This document shows, one piece after another, positions 44,882 through 51,710 of a DNA stretch of 64,000 nt (positions are counted from its first letter, which is position 1; each line of letters begins with the position of its first letter). The DNA lies in contig JBLNEW010000012.1 of NCBI GenBank assembly GCA_050263095.1, forward strand, positions 13,963-77,962, in the 5' to 3' direction. The stretch comes from FEB-35 sp050263095. GTDB taxonomy: Bacteria > Desulfobacterota > Deferrimicrobia > Deferrimicrobiales > Deferrimicrobiaceae. The position numbers were made by a program, and so were the translations under genes. Below the pieces are notes generated by a model. It was not told the origin of the DNA and made no database searches. It saw only the letters and a program-made list of their open reading frames with translations.

Positions 44882-44897
44882 GGTATGTTAGCATACC
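44882..44897. promoter_or_regulatory. LexA operator of lexA
   Basis: GGTATGTTAGCATACC, a 16-bp near-perfect palindrome (one central mismatch), ends 3 nt before the lexA ATG. Its position means bound LexA would block its own promoter or start. The TATGTT inside could act as the -10. The same motif occurs at 45529 and 51692. Confidence 0.85.
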
Positions 44898-44900
44898 CTC

Positions 44901-45512
44901 ATGGGCGCTCCACTCACCCGGTCGCAGCGGCAGGTCCTGGCGTTCATCCGGGAGTTCATCGCGCGCCACAGGTTCGCCCCCACGGCCAGGGAGATCGCCG
45001 CGCGCTTCGGCATCGCCGAGAAGAACGGCTTCTACTACCTGGACGTCCTCGAGCGCAAGGGGTTTTTAAGGCGCGGAAAGCACCAGCCCCGGCGGATCGA
45101 GCTCCTTGGAGAGCCCCTGCCCCGGACTCCGGCGCGGGTGCCCGTCCTGGGCCGCGTCCCGGCAGGCAACCCCCTGGAAGCGTTAGAGGAGATCGAGGAA
45201 GAGCTGTTCCTGGACCCCTCCCTGCTGGGAGAAGGGGAAGTCTTCTCCCTGCGCGTCAAGGGGGACAGCATGGAAGGCGCCCACATCTGCGACGGGGATT
45301 ACGTCCTGGTCAGGGCGCAGCAGGACGCCGAGGGAGGGGAAATCGTCGTGGCGGTGATCGACGGAGATGCCACGGTCAAGAGGTTCCGCCGGCAGCGCGG
45401 CAAGGTAAAGCTCGAGGCGGCCAACCCGTCCTACCCGCCGATCGCCGTCCCCGCCGACTCGCCCCATTTCCGCATCGCAGGCAAGGTCATCGGGGTCTTC
45501 CGGAAAATGTAG
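44901..45512 (+). CDS. lexA: LexA repressor
   Basis: A 203-residue S24-family repressor. Winged-helix N-terminus ('TAREIAARFGIAEKNGFYYL'), then the cleavage site Ala88-Gly89 in 'GRVPAGNPLE', catalytic Ser123 in 'VKGDSMEG' and Lys160 in 'GDATVKRF'. It should self-cleave with RecA filament help and derepress the SOS genes. There is no SD; the operator abuts the ATG, so the transcript may be leaderless. MGAPLTRSQRQVL agrees with the usual LexA N-terminus 'LTxRQxxVL', which supports this start. The recognition helix differs from E. coli, in line with the different operator. Confidence 0.95.
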   Translation: MGAPLTRSQRQVLAFIREFIARHRFAPTAREIAARFGIAEKNGFYYLDVLERKGFLRRGKHQPRRIELLGEPLPRTPARVPVLGRVPAGNPLEALEEIEEELFLDPSLLGEGEVFSLRVKGDSMEGAHICDGDYVLVRAQQDAEGGEIVVAVIDGDATVKRFRRQRGKVKLEAANPSYPPIAVPADSPHFRIAGKVIGVFRKM

Positions 45513-45528
45513 GCCAGGCCGCCATATA

Positions 45529-45544
45529 GGTATGTTAACATACC
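45529..45544. promoter_or_regulatory. LexA operator of the RecA/ImuA-like gene
   Basis: GGTATGTTAACATACC is a perfect palindrome; symmetry continues outward so that 45522-45551, 30 bp including the ATG of the next gene, is a perfect inverted repeat. It lies 3 nt before the ATG, the same register as at lexA and the polymerase gene. Confidence 0.85.
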
Positions 45545-45547
45545 TAT

Positions 45548-46204
45548 ATGGGCAATCCGGCCGATATCGAGCGCGCCTCCTTCATCTGCCTCTCCCCGCC
45601 TCCGGGCAGGATGGCGGGGATCTTCGGAGACGGGGCCTGCCCCCTGGCGCTGCGGGCGCTGGCCCGGCCGCTGCTGCTCGGGGAAGCCGTCGTCGCCGTG
45701 GACGGGGGGAACCGGTTCGACCCGTACGAGATCGGCAAGGCGGCCAGGGCGCTGGGGGGAGACGGGAAGGACGCCCTCGAAAGGATCCGCGTCTCCCGGG
45801 CGTTCACCTGCCACCAGATGGAGGCGCTCCTGGTCCGCAAGCTGCCTTCCGCCCTGGCACGGTACGACGCCCGGCTTGCCCTGGTCCTGGGCCTGCCGGA
45901 GACGTTCACGGACGCCGACGTCCCGTACGCGGAGGCTTGCCGCATCTTCCGTAGCTGCCTGTCCGCGCTGCGGCGGATCGCCTGGAAGGGAACCCGCATA
46001 GTGCTTGTCGGCAAGGCGGAAGCCGCAAGGCGGGGCGCGGGATATCGTTCCCCGGCGCCCGCCGCCGAAAACCGCGACGGGTTTTTCCGGCACCTCGCCC
46101 GGACGGCCGATCCCGTGCTCCTTCTGCACCGGGAAGAAAACGGGCTGCGGTGGGAGCTGCGCCGGAGAGGCGCTTCCCCTGCCCGCCTGCCGGGAGGACG
46201 ATGA
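45548..46204 (+). CDS. RecA/ImuA-like protein without Walker A, LexA-controlled
   Basis: A 218-residue protein. 'LLLGEAVVAVDGGNRFDPY', 'RVSRAFTCHQMEALLVRKL' and 'LALVLGLPETFTDADVPYAE' follow the strand-helix pattern of the RecA/RadA core, but the P-loop GxxxxGKT is missing, as in ImuA/SulA-like partners of damage polymerases. So it would bind RecA or the polymerase rather than hydrolyse ATP; this is inference. It follows lexA by 35 nt with its own LexA operator and no SD. The stop directly abuts the next ATG (TGAATG), so the 97-residue protein is coupled to it. Confidence 0.7.
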   Translation: MGNPADIERASFICLSPPPGRMAGIFGDGACPLALRALARPLLLGEAVVAVDGGNRFDPYEIGKAARALGGDGKDALERIRVSRAFTCHQMEALLVRKLPSALARYDARLALVLGLPETFTDADVPYAEACRIFRSCLSALRRIAWKGTRIVLVGKAEAARRGAGYRSPAPAAENRDGFFRHLARTADPVLLLHREENGLRWELRRRGASPARLPGGR

Positions 46205-46498
46205 ATGGGCCGCACGGTGCTCCCGTTCACCCAGGAGCTGTACCGCGAGGAGGAATCCTGGAAATCGTTCCGGCGTGCGCTGCGCCGCGAGGACCGGGAG
46301 CTCTTCGACGAGCTGTTCGCCGCCGCCCGCTACCACACGGCCGCCTGCACCTGCTCTGGTCGGGCCGTCCCCTTCGAGGCGATCCTGATGAGCATCCTGC
46401 TCGAGGAGCGGCGGGCGGTGCGCGAACTCTCCCGCCGGCTGGACGAGCTGGCGCGCCGGCTGATGGAGGGGGAACCGAAATGCCCAGGCGGCAAATGA
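46205..46498 (+). CDS. Small helical protein coupled to the RecA/ImuA-like gene
   Basis: A 97-residue soluble protein, highly charged: 'LYREEESWKSFRRALRREDR' and 'ILLEERRAVRELSRRLDELA' predict long helices, with one 'CTCSG' motif between. I do not recognise it. Its ATG directly follows the stop of the RecA/ImuA-like gene, so both are under the LexA operator at 45529 and the product is a likely subunit of the same damage-response module. Confidence 0.7.
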   Translation: MGRTVLPFTQELYREEESWKSFRRALRREDRELFDELFAAARYHTAACTCSGRAVPFEAILMSILLEERRAVRELSRRLDELARRLMEGEPKCPGGK

Positions 46499-46577
46499 AG
46501 TTTCACTGAATGCCTTCCGATAAAACTGTTGATAAGTTCCGGCACGCGACGCAGATCCTATTTGGGGAAGGATACCC

Positions 46578-47906
46578 GTGGATTCGTTTTCATCCCTGAT
46601 AACAAAAGCGGCACTGCTGTTCCTGGGCATCGCCCTGTTCGCCGAGTACCTGTTCCGGAGACGCAAATTACTGGCCGAGTCCGGAAAGAACAGGTCCAAA
46701 CAGCAAAAACTCATTGAATTTTCGAAGGAATTGAAATTACTTAAGAAGAACCTTGCCCGAAAGACCGAAATCGCCGACCAGATTCCCCTTATCATCAAGA
46801 AGCTGACTGAGAATCTTAGTCAAAGCTCCCTTCCCGCAATGGCCGTCCGGTCCGCCAAGGAGCTGTTCCATGCGGAGAAGGCGGGATTCTTCACCCCGGT
46901 CAACGGCACCGCCGAATATACCCTGGAGGTCGGCGCCGGCTTCCCCCCCGATTGGCAGGGCAAGATAAGAATCGACGCCGACGAGGGAATCCTGGGCATG
47001 GCGCTCCAGAAGAAGGTGGTGGTCTCCCGGATGGATCCGCTCTCATTCGCCGGCAGAAGATCGTCCAGCCGGTCGCTCGAGCAGCTTGGGGCAATCCCCG
47101 ACTTCGTAGCGCCGGTTTTCGGCGTTTCCGGAACGATAGGCGCCCTTGTCATCGCCGGTTGTCCGTTCCCCCTCGAAGAGGAGCGGAAATACATGTCGAT
47201 GCTCGCCGATCTGCTCTCCACCGCCATGCAGAAGGCGACCCTTATCGATTCGAGCATATCCAGGTCCTGGGTCGATCACCTGACCGGCGTATCCAACAGG
47301 CTGCATTTCCTGCAGAGGTTCGAGAGCGAAGTCCGGCGCTCCGAGAACTATCGGCAAGCGCTGGCCCTGTTCATGTTCGACATAGACGAGTTCAAAAAGA
47401 TCAACGACACGTACGGACATGCCGCAGGAGACGTCGTGCTGAAGAAAATGGTGGAAATCGTCAGGCAGAACACCCGGAGCTCCGACCTTATCGGGCGATT
47501 CGGGGGCGACGAGTTCATGGTGCTGATGATGTCTTCCAACGCGGAACAGTCGCGCCATTACGCCGAGAAGCTGCGTGAGATCATCTCCGCGACGGATATC
47601 CGGATTCCGGGACAGGACGCTCCCGTCCGCCTGACGATCAGCGGCGGATTGGCGATGTGGCCGGTCGACGGGCAGTCGACCACCGAATTGATGCAGTGCG
47701 CCGATGTCGCCCTCTACGAAGCGAAACGCAAAGGAAGGAACAACATCGTTCTCATCCAATCCCTGGGCCTTGACGGCGCGATCCTCCACGGGCAGGGATC
47801 GGAGCCGGCGAAGCAGGTCCCGGCAGCCGGCGATAATGCGGCAGGCATCGAGGAAAAGGATGGCGTCCTGGAGCTGTGCGACGACGAATGGGAATCGCTG
47901 GCATGA
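46578..47906 (+). CDS. GAF-GGDEF diguanylate cyclase
   Basis: A 442-residue protein with one N-terminal membrane helix (about 7-25), a coiled-coil linker, a GAF domain (about 75-215) and a GGDEF domain with 'DHLTGVSNRLHFLQRFESE', 'DIDEFKKINDTYGHAAGD' and 'RFGGDEFMVLM'. The active site is intact and RSSD five residues before GGDEF is a product-inhibition I-site. It should make cyclic di-GMP. The start is GTG with AAGG upstream. It overlaps the following kinase gene by ATGA. Confidence 0.93.
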   Translation: MDSFSSLITKAALLFLGIALFAEYLFRRRKLLAESGKNRSKQQKLIEFSKELKLLKKNLARKTEIADQIPLIIKKLTENLSQSSLPAMAVRSAKELFHAEKAGFFTPVNGTAEYTLEVGAGFPPDWQGKIRIDADEGILGMALQKKVVVSRMDPLSFAGRRSSSRSLEQLGAIPDFVAPVFGVSGTIGALVIAGCPFPLEEERKYMSMLADLLSTAMQKATLIDSSISRSWVDHLTGVSNRLHFLQRFESEVRRSENYRQALALFMFDIDEFKKINDTYGHAAGDVVLKKMVEIVRQNTRSSDLIGRFGGDEFMVLMMSSNAEQSRHYAEKLREIISATDIRIPGQDAPVRLTISGGLAMWPVDGQSTTELMQCADVALYEAKRKGRNNIVLIQSLGLDGAILHGQGSEPAKQVPAAGDNAAGIEEKDGVLELCDDEWESLA

Positions 47907-50578
47907 AGAACCTGTCCAGGTTCAGGAACAGCATCGCGATTCCCATCGTCTTCATCCTGCTGATACTGACCGCCGGGATACTTCTGGCGGGCTTTCAGAT
48001 CAACAGGAACGTTTTTTACAACGTTTTCGAAGAGAGGGAGAAAAGCAAGGCGAAAAACATACACCTGACCATCGAATCCATGCTGTCCAGCGAAGAAAAA
48101 AGGCTCAACAGCCTTGCGAAGGTGCTGAAAAGGGATACGGACATCTCGTATTCGCTTTACCACTACAAGCTTGCCGGCGGCGACTTGAGACCGTTGAAAT
48201 CGGTCATGAACCAGCTGTACGCGCAGATGAACCTGCCTTTGTTCATAATGGCGGACAGGAACGGGAACATCCTCTACCGGACGGACAAATCGAAGGAACA
48301 GGAAAAGCTCCTCTCGTTCGACGCGTTTCACGAGGCGTTGAAGGGAAAGCAGGTCATCACCGCATCCAGGTCTCCCAGCGGGTGGGGTCTGCGGGCAGTC
48401 GTCCCGATCCATGCCTTCGAGAATCGCGAGCCGTCGGGAATCATGATTCTCGGAAGCAGGATCGACGACGGGTTCGCGAAAAAGATCGCAAGCGAAACCG
48501 GCAGCCAGGTCTTCATCGCTACGCCGGAAGGCGTGATCGCCGGTTCGTACAAGACGCTGGACTCTTCGGCGATGGACCTGTCCCTCGTGAACAGAAGCCT
48601 GGCGGACAAAAAGCCCCTGTTCTTCGCGGACCGGCGCAATTTCCGATCCTACACTTACGTCCCGATCAGAATAATCGACGAGGAATTCTGCCTCGTCGTC
48701 GAGACGGACATAAGCGTCGTGAAGGAACTGTTGAGCAAATACAGGATGGAGATGTTCCAATGGGGGCTGATCATCTTCCTGTGCGTCGCATCGATAGGCG
48801 CCGCCTTCACTTTCACGATCATCCATCCGCTGAACGAACTGCAGGAAAAAGCCCGCGGGGTCGTCAGGGAATATTCCGGGGACGATTCGAAAGCCGCCTC
48901 CAGGGGAAACGAGATATCGACGCTGGTGCGGGCGTTCAACCTGATGGTGGAAACCATCAGGGACCACATTTCCGAGCGGAAAAAAACCGAAGAGGCGCTG
49001 CGTGAGACCGGACGAACGCTCCAGGCGCTGATCGAAGCATCTCCGCTGGCCATCATCGTCACCGACGCATCCGGCGATATAAAGGTATGGAATCCCGCCG
49101 CCGTGCACATCTTCGGATGGAGCGGGAACGAGGCGATCGGCCGAGGGAACCCCATCTGCGCGAAAGAGGGGAATTCCGAGCTCGGCGCCATCCTGACGCT
49201 GACGTTGAACGGCGAGAAAATCTCGAACATCGAGATTCAATGCAAGGGGAAGAACGATTCCGCGATCGACCTTTCATATTACGGCGCCCCGCTCGTCGAC
49301 GGCGACGGCCGGATCATCGGCATGACGGCGATCATGGCCGACATAACGGAGTCCAAACAGGCGCGGGATGCCCTGCGGCGAAGCGAGGAGCAGCTGAGGC
49401 AGTCCCAGAAAATGGAAGCGATCGGAAAACTTGCAGGCGGGGTCGCGCACGACTTCAACAATCTCCTATCGGTGATCACCGGCTACAGCGAACTGCTGAT
49501 GGGCAGGCTCGGGAAGGACGGCCAGGGCTTTCGGGAAATCGAGGAGATAAACAAGGCGGGGGAACGCGCGGCCGCGCTGACCCACCAGCTGCTCGCTTTC
49601 AGCCGCCGCCAGGTCCTCAACCCGAAAACGATCCGGATGAACGATGTCGTGTCGAGCCTGGGAAAGATGCTCCGGCGCCTGATCGGCGAGAATATCGAGC
49701 TGGCGACGTACGTCGACGCGGACCTGTGGACGGTGCGCGCGGACCCGATACAGATCGACCAGATCGTCCTCAATCTTGCGGTCAACGCCCGCGACGCGAT
49801 GCCGCGCGGCGGAAAGCTCTCCATTTCGACTTCCAATGTCGAAATCGATCTTCCGCTCGTCGAAGGCCCGCTGAAAATACCGGCGGGACAATACGTCGTC
49901 CTCGAAGTGACCGACACCGGATGCGGAATGGACGAGCACACCGTCGCCCGCATCTTCGAGCCGTTTTTCACCACGAAGAAGCACGGGAAAGGCACGGGCC
50001 TTGGACTTGCGACCGTCTACGGGATAGTAAAGCAAAGCGGCGGATACATCCGCGTCACCAGCAACCCCGGCAGCGGTACAAGCTTTATCGTCTACCTCCC
50101 CCGCGACAATAGCGCCGAGACGGTGGACATGATCGAATTGTTCGCACCGGGGGAATCGCCGTGCGTCGAAACCATCCTCCTGGTAGAAGACGAGGATACC
50201 GTGCGGAAACTGGCGTGCGAAACATTGCGGGGGTACGGATACACCGTTCTCGAAGCCTCCAATGGACCGGAGGCAGTTTCGGCCAGCGCGAAGTTCGACG
50301 GGACCATCCACCTGCTGATAACCGACGTTGTCATGCCGGGGATGAGCGGGCTCGAGTTGTCGCAAAACCTTAAAAAAAGCCGTCCCGGGATGCCGGTGCT
50401 TTTCATGTCGGGGTATTCGGAGGAGGTGCTGTCGCGGGTCGGGTTCATGGGGCCCGGGGAAGCTTTCTTCCAGAAGCCGGTCACCCCTGCGAGGCTCTAC
50501 GCAAAGATTCGCGAAATACTTCGGCTCACTTCTCCACAATCACATGCTGCTGGCGCATCCCGCCCACCACTAATGTAA
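47903..50578 (+). CDS. Hybrid sensor kinase: periplasmic sensor-HAMP-PAS-kinase-REC
   Basis: An 891-residue kinase. Two membrane helices (about 13-35 and 285-307) bracket a periplasmic double-Cache-like domain, followed by HAMP, PAS ('TLQALIEASPLAIIVTDASG'), HisKA with His in 'GGVAHDFNNLLSV', ATPase ('NLAVNARDAMPRGG', 'GTGLGLATVYGI') and a receiver with 'TDVVMPGMSGLEL'. The ATGA overlap with the diguanylate cyclase fixes the start and suggests the pair responds to one signal. Its 3' end overlaps the convergent lipoprotein gene by 53 nt. Confidence 0.91.
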   Translation: MKNLSRFRNSIAIPIVFILLILTAGILLAGFQINRNVFYNVFEEREKSKAKNIHLTIESMLSSEEKRLNSLAKVLKRDTDISYSLYHYKLAGGDLRPLKSVMNQLYAQMNLPLFIMADRNGNILYRTDKSKEQEKLLSFDAFHEALKGKQVITASRSPSGWGLRAVVPIHAFENREPSGIMILGSRIDDGFAKKIASETGSQVFIATPEGVIAGSYKTLDSSAMDLSLVNRSLADKKPLFFADRRNFRSYTYVPIRIIDEEFCLVVETDISVVKELLSKYRMEMFQWGLIIFLCVASIGAAFTFTIIHPLNELQEKARGVVREYSGDDSKAASRGNEISTLVRAFNLMVETIRDHISERKKTEEALRETGRTLQALIEASPLAIIVTDASGDIKVWNPAAVHIFGWSGNEAIGRGNPICAKEGNSELGAILTLTLNGEKISNIEIQCKGKNDSAIDLSYYGAPLVDGDGRIIGMTAIMADITESKQARDALRRSEEQLRQSQKMEAIGKLAGGVAHDFNNLLSVITGYSELLMGRLGKDGQGFREIEEINKAGERAAALTHQLLAFSRRQVLNPKTIRMNDVVSSLGKMLRRLIGENIELATYVDADLWTVRADPIQIDQIVLNLAVNARDAMPRGGKLSISTSNVEIDLPLVEGPLKIPAGQYVVLEVTDTGCGMDEHTVARIFEPFFTTKKHGKGTGLGLATVYGIVKQSGGYIRVTSNPGSGTSFIVYLPRDNSAETVDMIELFAPGESPCVETILLVEDEDTVRKLACETLRGYGYTVLEASNGPEAVSASAKFDGTIHLLITDVVMPGMSGLELSQNLKKSRPGMPVLFMSGYSEEVLSRVGFMGPGEAFFQKPVTPARLYAKIREILRLTSPQSHAAGASRPPLM

Positions 50579-50942
50579 CCGACGTGCCGGGCTTAAGCTT
50601 GCCGTAGGGATTTCTGAACATGAGGGAGTGAACGGCCGCCTCCTCCGGATTCCTTATTTCCGCCAGTCGGCCGATTCGCCGCAGGATCATGAGGTAATAC
50701 TTTCCGCCGGTTCCCTCGTCGATCAGGTAGGTGTCGGCAGGGTCCGCGGCGATCTCCTTCATTCCGTGCAGCCGGACTTGGACGTCCACTATCTCCTTGC
50801 TCGGGGCAAGCCTGCAATAGACCACTTCGATCCTCGGTGCATCCGCCGGCTTCGGGACGTCCACCGGCGGTCGAACGGCTTCCCTGCGCGAACACGCCTG
50901 AAGAAGCGCAAGCAATACGGCGAACAGGATTAATTTCCGCAT
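50526..50942 (-). CDS. Small lipoprotein of unknown function
   Basis: A 138-residue protein. ATG at 50942 with AGGA upstream gives 'MRKLILFAVLLALLQAC', a lipoprotein signal with Cys17. The mature part is beta-rich ('IEVVYCRLAPSKEIVDVQVR', 'KYYLMILRRIGRLAEIRN') and ends 'TSVTLVVGGMRQQHVIVEK'. I do not recognise it. It overlaps the kinase gene at its 3' end. Confidence 0.7.
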   Translation of the reverse strand: MRKLILFAVLLALLQACSRREAVRPPVDVPKPADAPRIEVVYCRLAPSKEIVDVQVRLHGMKEIAADPADTYLIDEGTGGKYYLMILRRIGRLAEIRNPEEAAVHSLMFRNPYGKLKPGTSVTLVVGGMRQQHVIVEK

Positions 50943-51041
50943 CTTCTTCCTGACTCCGCGCCCCCCGAATCGTTCATGCCGACTGCAATATATCACGGAA
51001 GGAGGATTCCTCTCCGCGGGGGCCGGGAGCGGCCCCGCCGA

Positions 51042-51590
51042 TCAGCCTTCCTTGAATTCCGGGCTTGCCTTGGCGATCGCCCACGCGGCGATCGTCATCC
51101 CGTCCCATATCGCGCCGGCGCCGATTCGAGCGTCGATCTCGCCGCGCGTCGCCCGGACGATCTCGAACTCCTCCGTCTCGTCGGGCGCCTCCCCTACGTA
51201 CCGCAATCCCCTGGCGACATAGACCCGGCACATCTCGTCGGTGACGCCGTTGTAGGGATTGAACTCCCCGACCAGGACCAGCCTCTCCGCCGAATAGCCT
51301 GTCTCCTCCGCCAGCTCGCACCCGGCCGTTTCGACATGGTTCGACCCGTCCTTCACGCTCCCGCAGGGAAACTCGACGCTCTCCCTGTCCATAAGGTAGC
51401 GATACTGGTTCACCAGCAGCACTTTCCCGTCGTCCAGAACCGGGACGACCATGGATGAGCCGTTCGTATGGACGTAATGATACTCGCCGGGCTTCCCCGA
51501 CGGCAGCTCTACGGCGTCCCGCTTGTACGTCCACCAGGGGTTCCTGAGCACGACAGACTCCGCAAGCTTCTTCCACGATTTAAGCGCCAT
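51042..51590 (-). CDS. NUDIX hydrolase with altered NUDIX box
   Basis: A 182-residue protein close to ADP-sugar pyrophosphatases ('NGSSMVVPVLDDGKVLLVNQ', 'YRYLMDRESVEFPCGSVKDG'). The NUDIX box is partly changed: the usual Arg of REL is Cys ('AGCELAEETGY') and the upstream Glu is missing, but the metal-binding ELxEExG glutamates are kept. Activity on ADP-ribose-like substrates is plausible but uncertain. A minus-strand TATAAT at 51642-51637 lies about 50 nt upstream. Confidence 0.85.
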   Translation of the reverse strand: MALKSWKKLAESVVLRNPWWTYKRDAVELPSGKPGEYHYVHTNGSSMVVPVLDDGKVLLVNQYRYLMDRESVEFPCGSVKDGSNHVETAGCELAEETGYSAERLVLVGEFNPYNGVTDEMCRVYVARGLRYVGEAPDETEEFEIVRATRGEIDARIGAGAIWDGMTIAAWAIAKASPEFKEG

Positions 51591-51691
51591 TGCCGCAGGC
51601 CCCTTCCCTCGTTCGATTCCCTCTTCCGGTTATCCGATTATATGCAAAACCGCAACCCGGGTTGCCCGAAGAGGCGACGACGGGTCATATA

Positions 51692-51707
51692 GGTATGCTA
51701 ACATACC
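51692..51707. promoter_or_regulatory. LexA operator of the family-B polymerase gene
   Basis: GGTATGCTAACATACC ends 3 nt before the ATG at 51711, the same spacing as at lexA and the RecA/ImuA-like gene. A possible -35/-10 pair upstream is TTGCCC (51662-51667), 17 nt, TCATAT (51685-51690); the box itself also contains a -10-like TATGCT. Confidence 0.85.
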
Positions 51708-51710
51708 CAT

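Noticed and set aside
45532..45954. An alternative frame starting inside the LexA box (MLTYLYG...)
   Set aside because: Similar MLxY starts arise at all three boxes simply because the palindrome contains ATG; the products are Pro/Arg/Gly-rich and unrelated.
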